Assembly: GCA_038237475.1 (NCBI GenBank) | Contig: JBBRYS010000008.1 | Span: 62,001-126,000, forward strand | Direction: 5' to 3' | DNA from: JAOAPY01 sp038237475 | GTDB lineage: Bacteria; Acidobacteriota; Blastocatellia; Pyrinomonadales; Pyrinomonadaceae | Length of the DNA stretch: 64,000 bases | Part shown: one piece after another, positions 34,187 through 42,775 of the stretch | How positions within the stretch are numbered: position 1 is the stretch's first letter | How the letters are laid out: every line of letters begins with the position of its first letter | Notes under the pieces: model-generated | Databases searched by the model: none | The model's input: only the letters and a program-made list of their open reading frames with translations | What the model was told of the DNA's origin: nothing | Program-made: the position numbers and the translations under genes

Positions 34187-34830
34187 TGACTCTGCTCCTC
34201 ACGGTACATTCCTTCGAGGATATTTAGCGAAATCGTTTTGCCGTTACCTTCGCTCATCGCCGCCGTAACGTCTACGTACTCGGCCTTTCCGGATTTCGGC
34301 AGCATCATGTTTACCTTCGTGGTAATGGTTTGCTCACCGAACCGAAATTGATTCGTCGCCATCGAGCGGGGCCGTAGCAATTCGATCTCTTCGCGCGTGC
34401 CGAAGAAAAGTGCCTGACTTGGACATACAGTAGCGCACATCGGCTTGAGACCTTCAGAGGTCCGGTCGTAGCACATGTCACACTTCATCATCAGTTTGAA
34501 TTCCGTCTTCATCTTTGGTACGCCAAAGGGGCAAGCAAGAACGCAGTTGTTACAGCCAATACAACGCGGCTTGAGAGCTGTCTGCACTACCCCATCGGCA
34601 GTCTTCTTAATCGCATCTGCCGGACACACCTCGGCACAGGTTGGCGAATCGCAATGCAGACAAACCACCGGCGCGGTCTGCACCGAATGCGCTCGGTCGA
34701 TGTAATCAAGATGAATCAGGGAGTAGCCCTTGTGCGTTTCACATTCGCTGCAAGCCTGCACACACGCCTGGCAGCCAATGCAGCGGTTCGGGTCCATGAA
34801 GAATTCGTTTTGCTCAGGAACCATTGCCAT
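34183..34830 (-). CDS. Four-cluster ferredoxin, electron-transfer subunit
   Basis: 215 residues with four 4Fe-4S cysteine sets as in DmsB/NrfC/FdhB subunits: 'CIGCQACVQAC', 'CLHCDSPTCAEVCP', 'CIGCNNCVLACP' and 'CDMC...CATVCP'. No Tat signal, so it is cytoplasmic. It overlaps the 3' end of the molybdopterin subunit gene by 17 nt and the Rieske gene by 4 nt, implying a fixed complex. It wires the molybdenum subunit to the Rieske/membrane partners. Confidence 0.93.
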   Translation of the reverse strand: MAMVPEQNEFFMDPNRCIGCQACVQACSECETHKGYSLIHLDYIDRAHSVQTAPVVCLHCDSPTCAEVCPADAIKKTADGVVQTALKPRCIGCNNCVLACPFGVPKMKTEFKLMMKCDMCYDRTSEGLKPMCATVCPSQALFFGTREEIELLRPRSMATNQFRFGEQTITTKVNMMLPKSGKAEYVDVTAAMSEGNGKTISLNILEGMYREEQSQ

Positions 34831-37033
34831 TTGCCTTCCTCGCGCGCACTGCGCAAACCTTGTATTCGGGAATTCTGGAAATCGGATCCTGTGCGGAGAT
34901 TGTCAATTGGTTGATGCTCTTACGTCCGGGCCAATGGTACGGGACAAAAACCGTATCGGGTCGAATTGTTGTTACGACCATCGCTGGTAAGGTTATCTCG
35001 CCTCGTCGCGATTCTACCGTCGTCAAATCGCCATCTGTGAGGCCCAGCTTCTTGGCGAGTTGCGGATGAATCTCAATCAGCGGTTCAGGATACTGATCGA
35101 CGAGCGGGCCGATGCGTCGCGTCTGCGTGCCAGAAAGGAACTGGCTGACTACGCGGCCGGTAGTCAGCATTAATGGATACTCGGCATCTGTGTCTTCCGC
35201 CGGTGGAGTGTACGGAGCAACGTTAAAGCGCGCCTTGCCATCGGGAAAGTAAAACGGACCGCTGTCTTTGGCAATTGGATTCCAACAACCTGCTTCAAAC
35301 AATCGTGGCGTGCCGGGATGATCATCGCTCGGGCACGGCCAAAAGACCCCATACTGCTGTTCAATCTTTTCGTACGTGATTCCTGAATAATCGGCGATGC
35401 CGCCCTTTGAAGCGAGGCGGAGCTCGTCGAATATTTCGCGCGGGCTAGTGAAGGTAAAACCGCGCTCGCGTTCCAGTGCCTTGGCGATGTCCTGAATGAT
35501 GCGCCAATCCTGTTTTGCATCACCTGGCGGATCGACGGCTTTGTTGATCTTGATTACGCGTCCCTCTATTTGCGTCACCACACCTTCGTCCTCTTCCTGC
35601 AGTGAACCCGGCAGTACAATGTCAGCATGTTCCGCCGTCTCGTTGAGAAAGAAGTCGATCGCCACATAAAACTCGAGTTTTTCCAAACAGCGAGTGATGA
35701 AACTGTTATCAGGGAGCGACACCTTTGGATTGAAACAGATACTCAACAGGCCGCGGATCTCGCCACGATCGATCAGGCGAAACATCTCGTAAGCATCGAC
35801 ACCAGCTTGAGGCAGTTCTTCGGGACTGATTCCCCAGACTCCGGCTACGTAAGCGCGGTGTTCAGGATTGCTGATGTCGCGCATCCCGGGAAGCTGATCG
35901 CATTTTTGCCCGTGTTCGCGACCGCCTTGTCCGTTAGCCTGTCCAGTTATCGTAGCGTAGCCACAACTTTCGCGGCCGATCCGGCCTGACGCGAGCACCA
36001 TGTTGATAGCGCCAAGGCAATTCTGAACTCCGTGGCTATGGTGCTCGATGCCGCGGGCGTGCAGCAGGAAACTCGATTTTGCCTTACCCCACCATTCAGC
36101 CGCCTGGCGAATTGAACGCTCGGAAATTCCGGTAACTTCGGCAGTCTTCTTTGGATTCCATCCGTGCACATGCTCGGCAACTGCTTCAAAGCCAACGGTG
36201 TGTTGGGCAATGAAAGCATGATCCAGCCAATCGTTTTCGATCATCAAGTGCAGGATGCCGTTGAAGAGCGCAATGTCACGCCCTGGCTTGACGGGCAGAA
36301 ACAGATCACAGGTGCGGGCAATTGGCGTAATGCGTGGGTCAACGACGATAATCTTCGCGCCATACTCTCGCGCTTGCCAGACGTAGTTCGTAGTAATCGG
36401 CGCGCACTCAGCGATATTGGCCCCACTGATCCAAACAACCTCGCTCTTGAGTATGTCTGACCACGGGTTCGCAGCGCGATCGATGCCGAAGGCCTTCTTA
36501 TTGGCCGCACCCGCACTGACCATACAAAGCCGTCCGTTGTAGTCAATGTTGGCCGTCTTCAAACACATGCGCGCAAACTTGCCCATCAAGTAGGCCTTCT
36601 CCGTGGTCAGGCTGGCGCCCGTAAGGACGCCGAACGCATCTTTGCCGGATGTGGATTGGATTCGCTGAATCTCGGAAGCTACAAGGGCGATCGCCTGGTC
36701 GTAATCCAGCTCACGAAATCCGCCCTCACTCTCACGATCGCGTTGATAGGCATGGAGCAAGCGATCAGGATGAGAACCTTGCAGGTAACGCTTTACACCC
36801 TTTGGACAAAGCATCCCGCGATTGAAAGGAAACTCTTCCCACGGCTCGAACCCGATCACCTCGTTGTCTTTCACTTTGAGTTGAATGCCACACTGCTGTC
36901 CGCAGAAGCAACAATGGGTCTTCACCAGTTTGTCAGGTTCGACTCCAGTTTCCAGTCGCACTCCGCTCGCGTAAGCCGGATGTGGGCCAAAGTGTCGCGT
37001 GAATTCTAAAGTGTTTTCCGGAGCTTGTGCCAT
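34814..37033 (-). CDS. Molybdopterin oxidoreductase, Nas/Nap nitrate reductase-like
   Basis: 739 residues, no Tat signal, so cytoplasmic. N-terminal 4Fe-4S cluster: Cys41, Cys44, Cys48 and Cys76 ('CPKG' with the conserved Lys). The likely Mo ligand is Cys170 in 'GRLCMVSAGAANKKAFG', as in NapA/NasA; formate dehydrogenases can also use Cys here. 'GQANGQGGREHGQKCDQLPG' is typical of the Nas/Nap/Fdh branch. The C-terminal MGD-binding domain starts near residue 620. The most likely substrate is nitrate, but formate or another oxyanion cannot be excluded. It is the second gene of a five-gene operon with membrane, ferredoxin, Rieske and DUF6755 subunits. Confidence 0.88.
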   Translation of the reverse strand: MAQAPENTLEFTRHFGPHPAYASGVRLETGVEPDKLVKTHCCFCGQQCGIQLKVKDNEVIGFEPWEEFPFNRGMLCPKGVKRYLQGSHPDRLLHAYQRDRESEGGFRELDYDQAIALVASEIQRIQSTSGKDAFGVLTGASLTTEKAYLMGKFARMCLKTANIDYNGRLCMVSAGAANKKAFGIDRAANPWSDILKSEVVWISGANIAECAPITTNYVWQAREYGAKIIVVDPRITPIARTCDLFLPVKPGRDIALFNGILHLMIENDWLDHAFIAQHTVGFEAVAEHVHGWNPKKTAEVTGISERSIRQAAEWWGKAKSSFLLHARGIEHHSHGVQNCLGAINMVLASGRIGRESCGYATITGQANGQGGREHGQKCDQLPGMRDISNPEHRAYVAGVWGISPEELPQAGVDAYEMFRLIDRGEIRGLLSICFNPKVSLPDNSFITRCLEKLEFYVAIDFFLNETAEHADIVLPGSLQEEDEGVVTQIEGRVIKINKAVDPPGDAKQDWRIIQDIAKALERERGFTFTSPREIFDELRLASKGGIADYSGITYEKIEQQYGVFWPCPSDDHPGTPRLFEAGCWNPIAKDSGPFYFPDGKARFNVAPYTPPAEDTDAEYPLMLTTGRVVSQFLSGTQTRRIGPLVDQYPEPLIEIHPQLAKKLGLTDGDLTTVESRRGEITLPAMVVTTIRPDTVFVPYHWPGRKSINQLTISAQDPISRIPEYKVCAVRARKANGNGS

Positions 37034-37051
37034 GCAGTTCCTTGCCGATCT

Positions 37052-38194
37052 CTAAGGATGAAAATTCATTCTATCCTCTTCACCCAAGGGCCCCTGATTT
37101 GGTCCTGGATTACCGAGCACTGGCGTCGGCATCATGCCGCCCATGTCGGATGACCTGCCCGGCTCAGTCCTCCACAGTTGTCCTTGCGCGAGCGCCAGCA
37201 TCGATCGCCGGCAAGGCGGGCAAATCCACTGGTAATGCTCGGCCGGGTTAGCCATCTCGTAGCGGTAGCCGAGTTGTCTTTCCACCTTGATCAAATCTTC
37301 TACATGCATGCGCGACGTAAACGGAGCGCCGCAACGCCGGCAGTTTGCAGGTTCTTCGTGTCGGCCCACGTCCTTGTAAAAACTGACCCCCAATTGCGCC
37401 GGGCGCTGAAAGATGTGGAAAAACTTTCCGAAGGGCAGCCATAACAGCGTGAAGATCACAGTGATTGCGTGAATGATCGCTAGAAAGTCATAAGCGTAGC
37501 CTTTCATCCACGTGTAGCTGGCGGTCAACATCAATCCAGTCACGCTGATCGCAAATAGAAGAATCAGCGGCAGAAAGTCTTCGCCAAACTGTTGTAATGC
37601 AGCCGCGCCATGGTCTCTCATGCGGCGTCGCATCGCCAGCATTACTCCGGCCATAACCATGATCGAGGCCCAAACCAATCCATGAAATACCAGGAAACCG
37701 AAGATCGAATGAATCGGAAAAGCAAAAGTGGGAAAGCCAAAGATGTACGCGCGATACCAGTCAAAATTGTTGGGTAGCGTTTCAAAATGAATCCAGCCAA
37801 AGACGAGCGGAAAAGTGATGGCGATGGCAATGATGGTGCCCCACATCAGCAGCATGTGCGCACCCCAGCGAAGTCTGCCCCGCTGGAGAATGAAGAGATT
37901 CAGACCGAAGTCCGCCGGTACTCTGACAAACCATTGCTTAATATTTTGGGCCAGGTGTCGTGGCCGCAAGAACACCTGCCAGCCTCGCTTCCAGTAGAGC
38001 GCGGTCGGAGGCCGCTGCAACCACATTGAATATCGATAGGTGATGCCGAAGATCGCAAACAGTACGGCAAAGGTGTAGCCCACGAGCGCGGCGTCGAAGT
38101 GCGCGAGGTTTCGTGAGCCCAGCACGATCAGGCCGGCCACGATCAGGGTGAACAGCGTTCCCCAAGCCCCCGCTTTAATTGTTTCTTTCCGCAT
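37052..38194 (-). CDS. Membrane electron-transfer subunit with C-terminal zinc ribbon
   Basis: 380 residues. About six to seven membrane helices (first at about 12-30, then 35-55, 110-130, 155-185, 215-235, 245-265) with several His inside or near helices ('HSIFGFLVFHGLVWA', 'IIHAITVIFTLLW'), consistent with a NarI-like diheme b subunit. The C-terminal cytoplasmic tail carries CxxC pairs 'CRRC' and 'CPPC' (about 290-335), an unusual zinc or Fe-S site. It is the first gene of the operon, 18 nt upstream of the molybdopterin subunit. Likely quinone-facing anchor of the complex. Confidence 0.8.
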   Translation of the reverse strand: MRKETIKAGAWGTLFTLIVAGLIVLGSRNLAHFDAALVGYTFAVLFAIFGITYRYSMWLQRPPTALYWKRGWQVFLRPRHLAQNIKQWFVRVPADFGLNLFILQRGRLRWGAHMLLMWGTIIAIAITFPLVFGWIHFETLPNNFDWYRAYIFGFPTFAFPIHSIFGFLVFHGLVWASIMVMAGVMLAMRRRMRDHGAAALQQFGEDFLPLILLFAISVTGLMLTASYTWMKGYAYDFLAIIHAITVIFTLLWLPFGKFFHIFQRPAQLGVSFYKDVGRHEEPANCRRCGAPFTSRMHVEDLIKVERQLGYRYEMANPAEHYQWICPPCRRSMLALAQGQLWRTEPGRSSDMGGMMPTPVLGNPGPNQGPLGEEDRMNFHP

Positions 38195-38230
38195 TGTCCG
38201 GATGCCTCTGATTGTTTCGCGGCGTAATCA

Positions 38231-38238
38231 ATAAGTCA
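38231..38238. promoter_or_regulatory. Half-site of the GTGA/TCAC operator before the molybdopterin operon
   Basis: ATAAGTCA at 38231-38238 matches the right half of GTGACATAAGTCAT (31928) and of GTGATTTAAGTCAC (39234). The left half is not conserved. It lies 37-44 nt upstream of the operon's first start codon. Weak on its own; supported only by the two full sites in the region. Confidence 0.35.
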
Positions 38239-38272
38239 ACGGTAACTGCCGGAAGTGTTGACGATTTTTATT

Positions 38273-39085
38273 CTATCGCTTAACACAGATCATCATGACG
38301 GCAGCGAGATTTGATTGATAACGCCGGAAGACCTTCCGCATTATCAGGACTCGTTCGCGCGACTCGCGGTCACGCACGATATTCCAGACGAAACGCAGAG
38401 TTCCTTTCAGTCCTTCATCGCTCAACAAGCGGTTCGGTTCGAGCAAATGCATTGGGGCGCAGGCCTCTACTTCAACTTCAAAACCTTCCGCTTGCATTAG
38501 CCCTCGCCACTCTGAAACGCAAAGGGGTCGCACGCCTTCATGTATGGCCCGAGATAAAGCTTGATTTATCTCCTTCTTACCGTCCTCATCAAGATCATCC
38601 CCGACCAGACTCATCTCGTGCATCGCGTAACGGCCGCCGCGCTTTAGCAACCTGCGCGCTTCACGGACTATCCGGCGCTTCATCTCCGGCGTTTGCATTG
38701 TGAGCATGGCCTCCCCGTAGACGACTGTGGCAACCTCGCTCGGCAGGCCCGTCTGATCCGCGCTTCCCAGCACGCATCTTTGCGTTGAGTCTTTCAAATA
38801 ATTGCCCACTATGCCAGCCGCCGCCGGGTCGCGTTCGACCGCAGTATATGAAGCGGGGCCACGCTTTAGTGCGAGTTGTGCAGTCATGCCAAGTCCCGGC
38901 GCGAACTCCACCACATCATCGGCGGGCACAATGGTCAGGGCGGCGAGCATTCGCCGCGTCAGCTCCATGCCTCCGGGTCGCAACACACGTTTCCCCAGCC
39001 GCGCCAGCACCCAGTGACCCGGCATATTCCGATGACTGAGGCTCGCACCAGGGCCGGTCATCGTTAGTACATTGCTCATGCTCAT
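38273..39085 (-). CDS. Class I SAM-dependent methyltransferase
   Basis: 270 residues from the ATG at 39085, which has AAGGAG six bases upstream (the frame continues to 39151). Rossmann-fold motifs: 'VVEFAPGLGMTAQLAL' (SAM-binding motif I), 'YTAVERDPAA' (acidic end of strand 2), 'VYGEAMLTM' and 'LLKRGGRYAMHEM'. The substrate is unknown; the overall form resembles small-molecule or lipid methyltransferases. Its promoter is shared with ric and contains two GTGA-N6-TCAC sites. Confidence 0.85.
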   Translation of the reverse strand: MSMSNVLTMTGPGASLSHRNMPGHWVLARLGKRVLRPGGMELTRRMLAALTIVPADDVVEFAPGLGMTAQLALKRGPASYTAVERDPAAAGIVGNYLKDSTQRCVLGSADQTGLPSEVATVVYGEAMLTMQTPEMKRRIVREARRLLKRGGRYAMHEMSLVGDDLDEDGKKEINQALSRAIHEGVRPLCVSEWRGLMQAEGFEVEVEACAPMHLLEPNRLLSDEGLKGTLRFVWNIVRDRESRERVLIMRKVFRRYQSNLAAVMMICVKR

Positions 39086-39174
39086 CCCATTCTCCTTCTG
39101 GGGGCCCCGTTCACAATTGCAGCAAGGGTTTTCAATCAGAAACTGCAGCATAGGCTCAGCTGGAGGGAAGCGAT

Positions 39175-39188
39175 ATGACTCATGTCAC
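39175..39188. promoter_or_regulatory. Crp/Fnr-type operator, first of two
   Basis: ATGACTCATGTCAC. Its complement, GTGACATGAGTCAT, differs in one base from GTGACATAAGTCAT upstream of the Crp/Fnr gene at 31.9 kb. It lies 90 nt upstream of the methyltransferase start and 121 nt upstream of ric. Confidence 0.65.
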
Positions 39189-39233
39189 ACTGAAACCGAA
39201 TTCCTGTAAACATCTCGGTTTCTTTTGGGAAGC

Positions 39234-39247
39234 GTGATTTAAGTCAC
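39234..39247. promoter_or_regulatory. Crp/Fnr-type operator, second of two
   Basis: GTGATTTAAGTCAC, a near-perfect GTGA-N6-TCAC palindrome, 62 nt before the ric ATG, suitable for activation of ric. Its centre is 59 bp from the first site. Shares TAAGTCA with the 31.9 kb and 38.2 kb sites. Confidence 0.7.
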
Positions 39248-39308
39248 TGCGCCAACCGTCTATCCCGGCGTAGTCTTTCTGTGGCTAGGATCAAAAGGAG
39301 AAGCAATT

Positions 39309-40037
39309 ATGTTTGACACTACAAAAACTGTTAGAGAGTATGCGCTTGAGATACCCGCGGCGACCAGGATCTTTGAAAAACTTGGCATTGATTACTGCTG
39401 CGGGGGCGGTAAGAGTCTGTCGGAGGCATGCGCCAAGGCCGGGGTCGCAGTGGATGCAGTCCTTGGATCGCTTCAGACTAACTCGAGATCCGCCGAAGAC
39501 TCTGCCGTCAATGAGTGGTCTTCGGCGTCGCAGTCGGAACTGATCGCGCACATTGTTCAAAAACACCACGTGTTTACACGAGAGGAGTTGGAGCGACTCG
39601 ATGCTCTACTAGCAAAAGTATGTGGGGTGCACGGGCAAAACCATCCGGAACTGTTTCACCTTCAGGATCAATTCGGGAAACTGCGCGGCGATCTTGAGCC
39701 GCACATGCTGAAAGAGGAGCGCGTACTCTTCCCGCATATCATTCGAATGGAGGAAGCAGCAGCGAAGAACCAACCACTTCCGGCAGCTCCTTTTGGAACT
39801 GTGCGGAATCCAGTGCGCGTGATGATGGCTGAGCACGACGCGGCCGGATCCATTTTGGGAAGAATGCGTGAGGTCAGTTCCGACTATGCTGTTCCCGCCG
39901 ATGGATGCATTAGTTACAAGACCTTATATGGCGCCTTGACATCATTGGAAGGTGACCTGCACCAGCACATTCATTTGGAAAACAACATTCTGTTTCCGCG
40001 CGCCGCGGACCTGGAAGATTTGGCGCGGTCGATCTAA
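39309..40037 (+). CDS. ric: Iron-sulfur cluster repair di-iron protein (Ric/YtfE/ScdA)
   Basis: 242 residues. The N-terminal ScdA domain has the conserved Cys pair in 'LGIDYCCGGGKSL' (about 30-31). The C-terminal hemerythrin-like domain has di-iron ligands in 'IVQKHHVFTREEL', 'EPHMLKEERVLFPHI', 'MMAEHDAAGS' and 'LHQHIHLENNILFP'. Ric proteins repair Fe-S clusters damaged by NO or peroxide and give up iron in the process. AAAAGGAGAAG precedes the ATG. A Crp/Fnr-type site 62 nt upstream fits nitrosative or low-oxygen control. Confidence 0.95.
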   Translation: MFDTTKTVREYALEIPAATRIFEKLGIDYCCGGGKSLSEACAKAGVAVDAVLGSLQTNSRSAEDSAVNEWSSASQSELIAHIVQKHHVFTREELERLDALLAKVCGVHGQNHPELFHLQDQFGKLRGDLEPHMLKEERVLFPHIIRMEEAAAKNQPLPAAPFGTVRNPVRVMMAEHDAAGSILGRMREVSSDYAVPADGCISYKTLYGALTSLEGDLHQHIHLENNILFPRAADLEDLARSI

Positions 40038-40068
40038 GAGGCCTTTACAACTCCCCGTTTTCTCGAAT

Positions 40069-41100
40069 TCAAGCGCGACTTTTCAGCAGGCTATGAATTA
40101 GGCCCATGAAAGTTATCAGCCAGGCGGCGAGAGCCACGAAGATGAGGAAACGGGGGATGAATAACAGAAAATCCAAATCAAGCGCTTTTGATAATTGCAG
40201 AGTGCAGACTGTGTACATGCCCAGCGGAAAGACCATCCCCCAGTAGAGCGGATCGTAGACAAGCGGAAAATGCTTGTGGAGATGTCGCCAGATCCCAAGT
40301 ATCAACAACAATGGAATCCACCACGTACCGACAGCCCAGAAGAACAAAGTAAATCCCTTTAGGAACGGCAAGATCTCGCCGAGAAAGCTCCAGGTGTGGG
40401 CAGCAATAATCAATCTCGCTCCTGCGAGAGTCGTAATAGCGACAGCTCCCATATTAATCCAATAGGGTGGAGTGAGCGTCACAGTTGTAAGGTTAACGAA
40501 GGTGAAGCGATAAAAGATTAGAGTGATCAGTATCAGGTAGAGCATACAGCCAAGAAGAAACATACAGAGTGTGAAGAAAAGCAAAGGCTCGCGATATGAT
40601 CCAAAGTGATCAGCCAGCAGCGTCCCCAACACCGAGATGGATTGCGTCGCGACCGCAGCAAGCAACCATGTACCGCTGATTCCGGTCTCGAATAGAGGCT
40701 TGTTCTCCCGCACAGTGACAGCTGCGAAAAACGTGTACATGACAAGCGTCCAGAGTGAGAGACCTAAGAACCACAGAAACATCGCCTCCTGGTGACGCCC
40801 GGTTATGATTAGCCACTGACTGCCCAGCACACAGGTTCCAGCCACAACCGTAAAGAACCCCGGCCCGCGCGTATGATCGGTGAGATCGGCTTTGACACGC
40901 GGGAAAAAGCATATCAAACGGATCGCAAGCAAGAGCCAAAGGACTGCGTAAGCGACAACATTAATAGCCAGCAGCGCCCAAGCCAGCCATTTCATGCCCA
41001 TGAGAAAGGTGCCAGTCGAAATAATCCCGGTCGCCATCACGACAGCGAAGTAGCCTGGAAACAAGTCAGCAATGGCGTGGATGATTCGATTATTCTTCAC
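40069..41100 (-). CDS. TDT/SLAC1-family transporter (TehA-like)
   Basis: 343 residues, ten predicted membrane helices. 'FPGYFAVVMATGIISTG' at the start and 'PYWINMGAVAITTLAG' near residue 220 are typical of the tellurite-resistance/dicarboxylate transporter family, which includes C4-dicarboxylate and anion (nitrate, sulfite, chloride) channels. It begins with GTG at 41100. The substrate cannot be told; nearness to the nitrate reductase-like operon makes an inorganic anion or organic acid plausible. It is divergent from the DoxX-like gene over a shared promoter with a bipartite operator. Confidence 0.85.
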   Translation of the reverse strand: MKNNRIIHAIADLFPGYFAVVMATGIISTGTFLMGMKWLAWALLAINVVAYAVLWLLLAIRLICFFPRVKADLTDHTRGPGFFTVVAGTCVLGSQWLIITGRHQEAMFLWFLGLSLWTLVMYTFFAAVTVRENKPLFETGISGTWLLAAVATQSISVLGTLLADHFGSYREPLLFFTLCMFLLGCMLYLILITLIFYRFTFVNLTTVTLTPPYWINMGAVAITTLAGARLIIAAHTWSFLGEILPFLKGFTLFFWAVGTWWIPLLLILGIWRHLHKHFPLVYDPLYWGMVFPLGMYTVCTLQLSKALDLDFLLFIPRFLIFVALAAWLITFMGLIHSLLKSRA

Positions 41101-41204
41101 TTCTTTTCTCTTCGGCTACCCAAAGTCCGGCTTCGTCAAATATAGACCGCATGGCTATATCACCATAATACCTATGAAAGCGATCCCATGGGCGATGACT
41201 GACC

Positions 41205-41237
41205 GTGAGAACACGTGTGCAGATCAAGTGTTTTCAC
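41205..41237 (+). promoter_or_regulatory. Tandem GTGnnAACAC operator between TDT and DoxX-like genes
   Basis: GTGAGAACAC (41205-41214), a 13-nt spacer and GTGTTTTCAC (41228-41237). The two arms are also complementary (9 of 10), so the site reads equally in both directions. It ends 67 nt before the DoxX-like start and begins 105 nt from the TDT start. Confidence 0.6.
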
Positions 41238-41304
41238 GCTGGTAGCCAAGTGGACCTTCCTTTACGTTGATGATCAATTATTCAGTTTTGGGAGGACACG
41301 AAAG

Positions 41305-41739
41305 ATGGAACACGTTATCGGCAACCCGTCTCGCATTTCTCGATCCGAGAGTCAAACCAGCACCGATGATTCTGGCCCCGCCTATCAGGCTTACCAAATC
41401 CTGCACGTTGGCTTCGTGGTCGCACCGCTGGTCGCCGGGATCGACAAGTTTTTCAATCTGCTGGTGAACTGGGAGCAATACTTACCTTCGTTTGTTAACA
41501 AGATGGTCGGCGGTCACGGTCACGAATTGATGCTCGTCGCCGGCGTTATCGAAATTATCGCGGGAGTCGGAGTTTTGTTGAAACCGAAATTCTTTGCGTA
41601 TGTGGTTTCGGCATGGCTCTTAATGATCGTGGTGAACCTGTTGTTGATCCCGGGCTACTACGACATCGCGCTACGCGATTTTGGTCTGGCGTTGGGAGCT
41701 CTCGCCCTTGCGCGTCTGAGCCATGAATTTGATTGCTGA
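41305..41739 (+). CDS. DoxX-like small membrane protein
   Basis: 144 residues. After a polar 25-residue N-terminus come four hydrophobic segments (about 32-55, 68-90, 95-115, 118-137), the arrangement of DoxX/MauE-like proteins. 'VAPLVAGIDKFFNLLVNWEQ' resembles the first DoxX helix. The ATG at 41305 has GGGAGG upstream and is preferred to the frame start at 41215. DoxX-like proteins are linked to thiol and oxidative stress or quinone redox systems; the exact role is unknown. A bipartite operator lies 67 nt upstream. Confidence 0.72.
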   Translation: MEHVIGNPSRISRSESQTSTDDSGPAYQAYQILHVGFVVAPLVAGIDKFFNLLVNWEQYLPSFVNKMVGGHGHELMLVAGVIEIIAGVGVLLKPKFFAYVVSAWLLMIVVNLLLIPGYYDIALRDFGLALGALALARLSHEFDC

Positions 41740-41878
41740 ACTTTGCGGGACTAAGGGAATGAGAGCCGCTACTCGTTTATCAGGAGCGCAGGGCAATCTT
41801 TGCTGGCAGCGGAAAACCGAGCGAGAAGTGTAACGAAATGCTGTTCGTCAAATATCTGTCTTGAATGAAAGAGCCGAA

Positions 41879-42601
41879 ATGAAGTTACCGAATGCGCAGC
41901 AAACCATCTCAACCATCAGAACGGCAAGAAATTGTCGGTCGTCTTACGGTGGCAGACGAAATCTTAGCCTGGTCGACCTAAAGAATTTACGACCACTTAT
42001 AAATTTAAAGACGGTCGAGCGCGTGGCTGAGGCCCGCCTGCCAACTGACTTCGGCGAGTTCCGCATCATCGGCTACCGATCACTCACTTCGAACGAAGAG
42101 TTCGTCGTGCTCGTGCAGGGCGAACTGCGAAAGGACCGAGCAAGTTTGGTCCGTATTCATTCGCAGTGCCTAACGGGTGATGCGTTTGGTTCAACCAAAT
42201 GCGACTGCGGCCAGCAGCTCCGCGAAGCGATGGAGCTCATCGAGCAGGAAGGGAGCGGCGTAATTGTTTATCAACAGCAGGAGGGCCGGGGTATCGGCAT
42301 CATTAACAAGATTCGCGCTTACGCGTTGCAAGATGAGGGCGCGGACACAATCGAGGCAAATGAAAAGTTGGGGCTGGCAGTCGACCTGCGTTGCTACGAA
42401 CAATGCGCGGAGATCTTGCGCCAGCTGGGCGTGACGAATGTCCGGTTGATGTCAAACAATCCCGAGAAAATCCGCGCCCTCGAAGAAATGGGACTCAAAG
42501 TTGTCGAACGCATCTCGCTCGTAACTCCACCAACGGCTGCAGCCAGAAGTTACCTGCGCACTAAGAAGGAAAGAATGGGCCATCTGCTGGACCTGGTGTG
42601 A
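41879..42601 (+). CDS. ribA: GTP cyclohydrolase II
   Basis: 240 residues from the ATG at 41879 (the frame also has a TTG at 41861). Catalyses the first step of riboflavin synthesis, GTP to diamino-ribosylamino-pyrimidinone phosphate, formate and PPi. The zinc site is Cys97, Cys108 and Cys110 in 'HSQCLTGDAFGSTKCDCG'. 'YQQQEGRGIGIINKIRAY' supplies the catalytic and substrate-binding Arg/Tyr, and 'RLMSNNPEKIRALE' is the C-terminal signature. Unlike many bacteria, no DHBP synthase (RibB) is fused. The first 45 residues are an extra, low-conservation extension. Confidence 0.94.
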   Translation: MKLPNAQQTISTIRTARNCRSSYGGRRNLSLVDLKNLRPLINLKTVERVAEARLPTDFGEFRIIGYRSLTSNEEFVVLVQGELRKDRASLVRIHSQCLTGDAFGSTKCDCGQQLREAMELIEQEGSGVIVYQQQEGRGIGIINKIRAYALQDEGADTIEANEKLGLAVDLRCYEQCAEILRQLGVTNVRLMSNNPEKIRALEEMGLKVVERISLVTPPTAAARSYLRTKKERMGHLLDLV

Positions 42602-42631
42602 ACAAATGATGGGGCTAAGCGAGACACGCAA

Positions 42632-42663
42632 GTGGAAACACTTGCATGAACAGGTGGTAACAC
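42632..42663 (+). promoter_or_regulatory. Tandem GTGnnAACAC operator upstream of tal
   Basis: GTGGAAACAC (42632-42641), a 12-nt spacer and GTGGTAACAC (42654-42663), 112 nt before the tal ATG. The spacing is one base shorter than at the other sites. The second arm lies in CAGGTGGTAACACC, which matches CAGGTGTTAACACG at 49667 in 12 of 14 bases. Confidence 0.55.
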
Positions 42664-42775
42664 CGTCGTCACCTGACATGAATCCGGATAACGTTAGCTG
42701 ATTGATTAGGATGTGAAACCAGCGGCCGGAACCAGGAATCGCAGTGTTCCTGCGATGGCTGGAAAGGAAAGTCTG

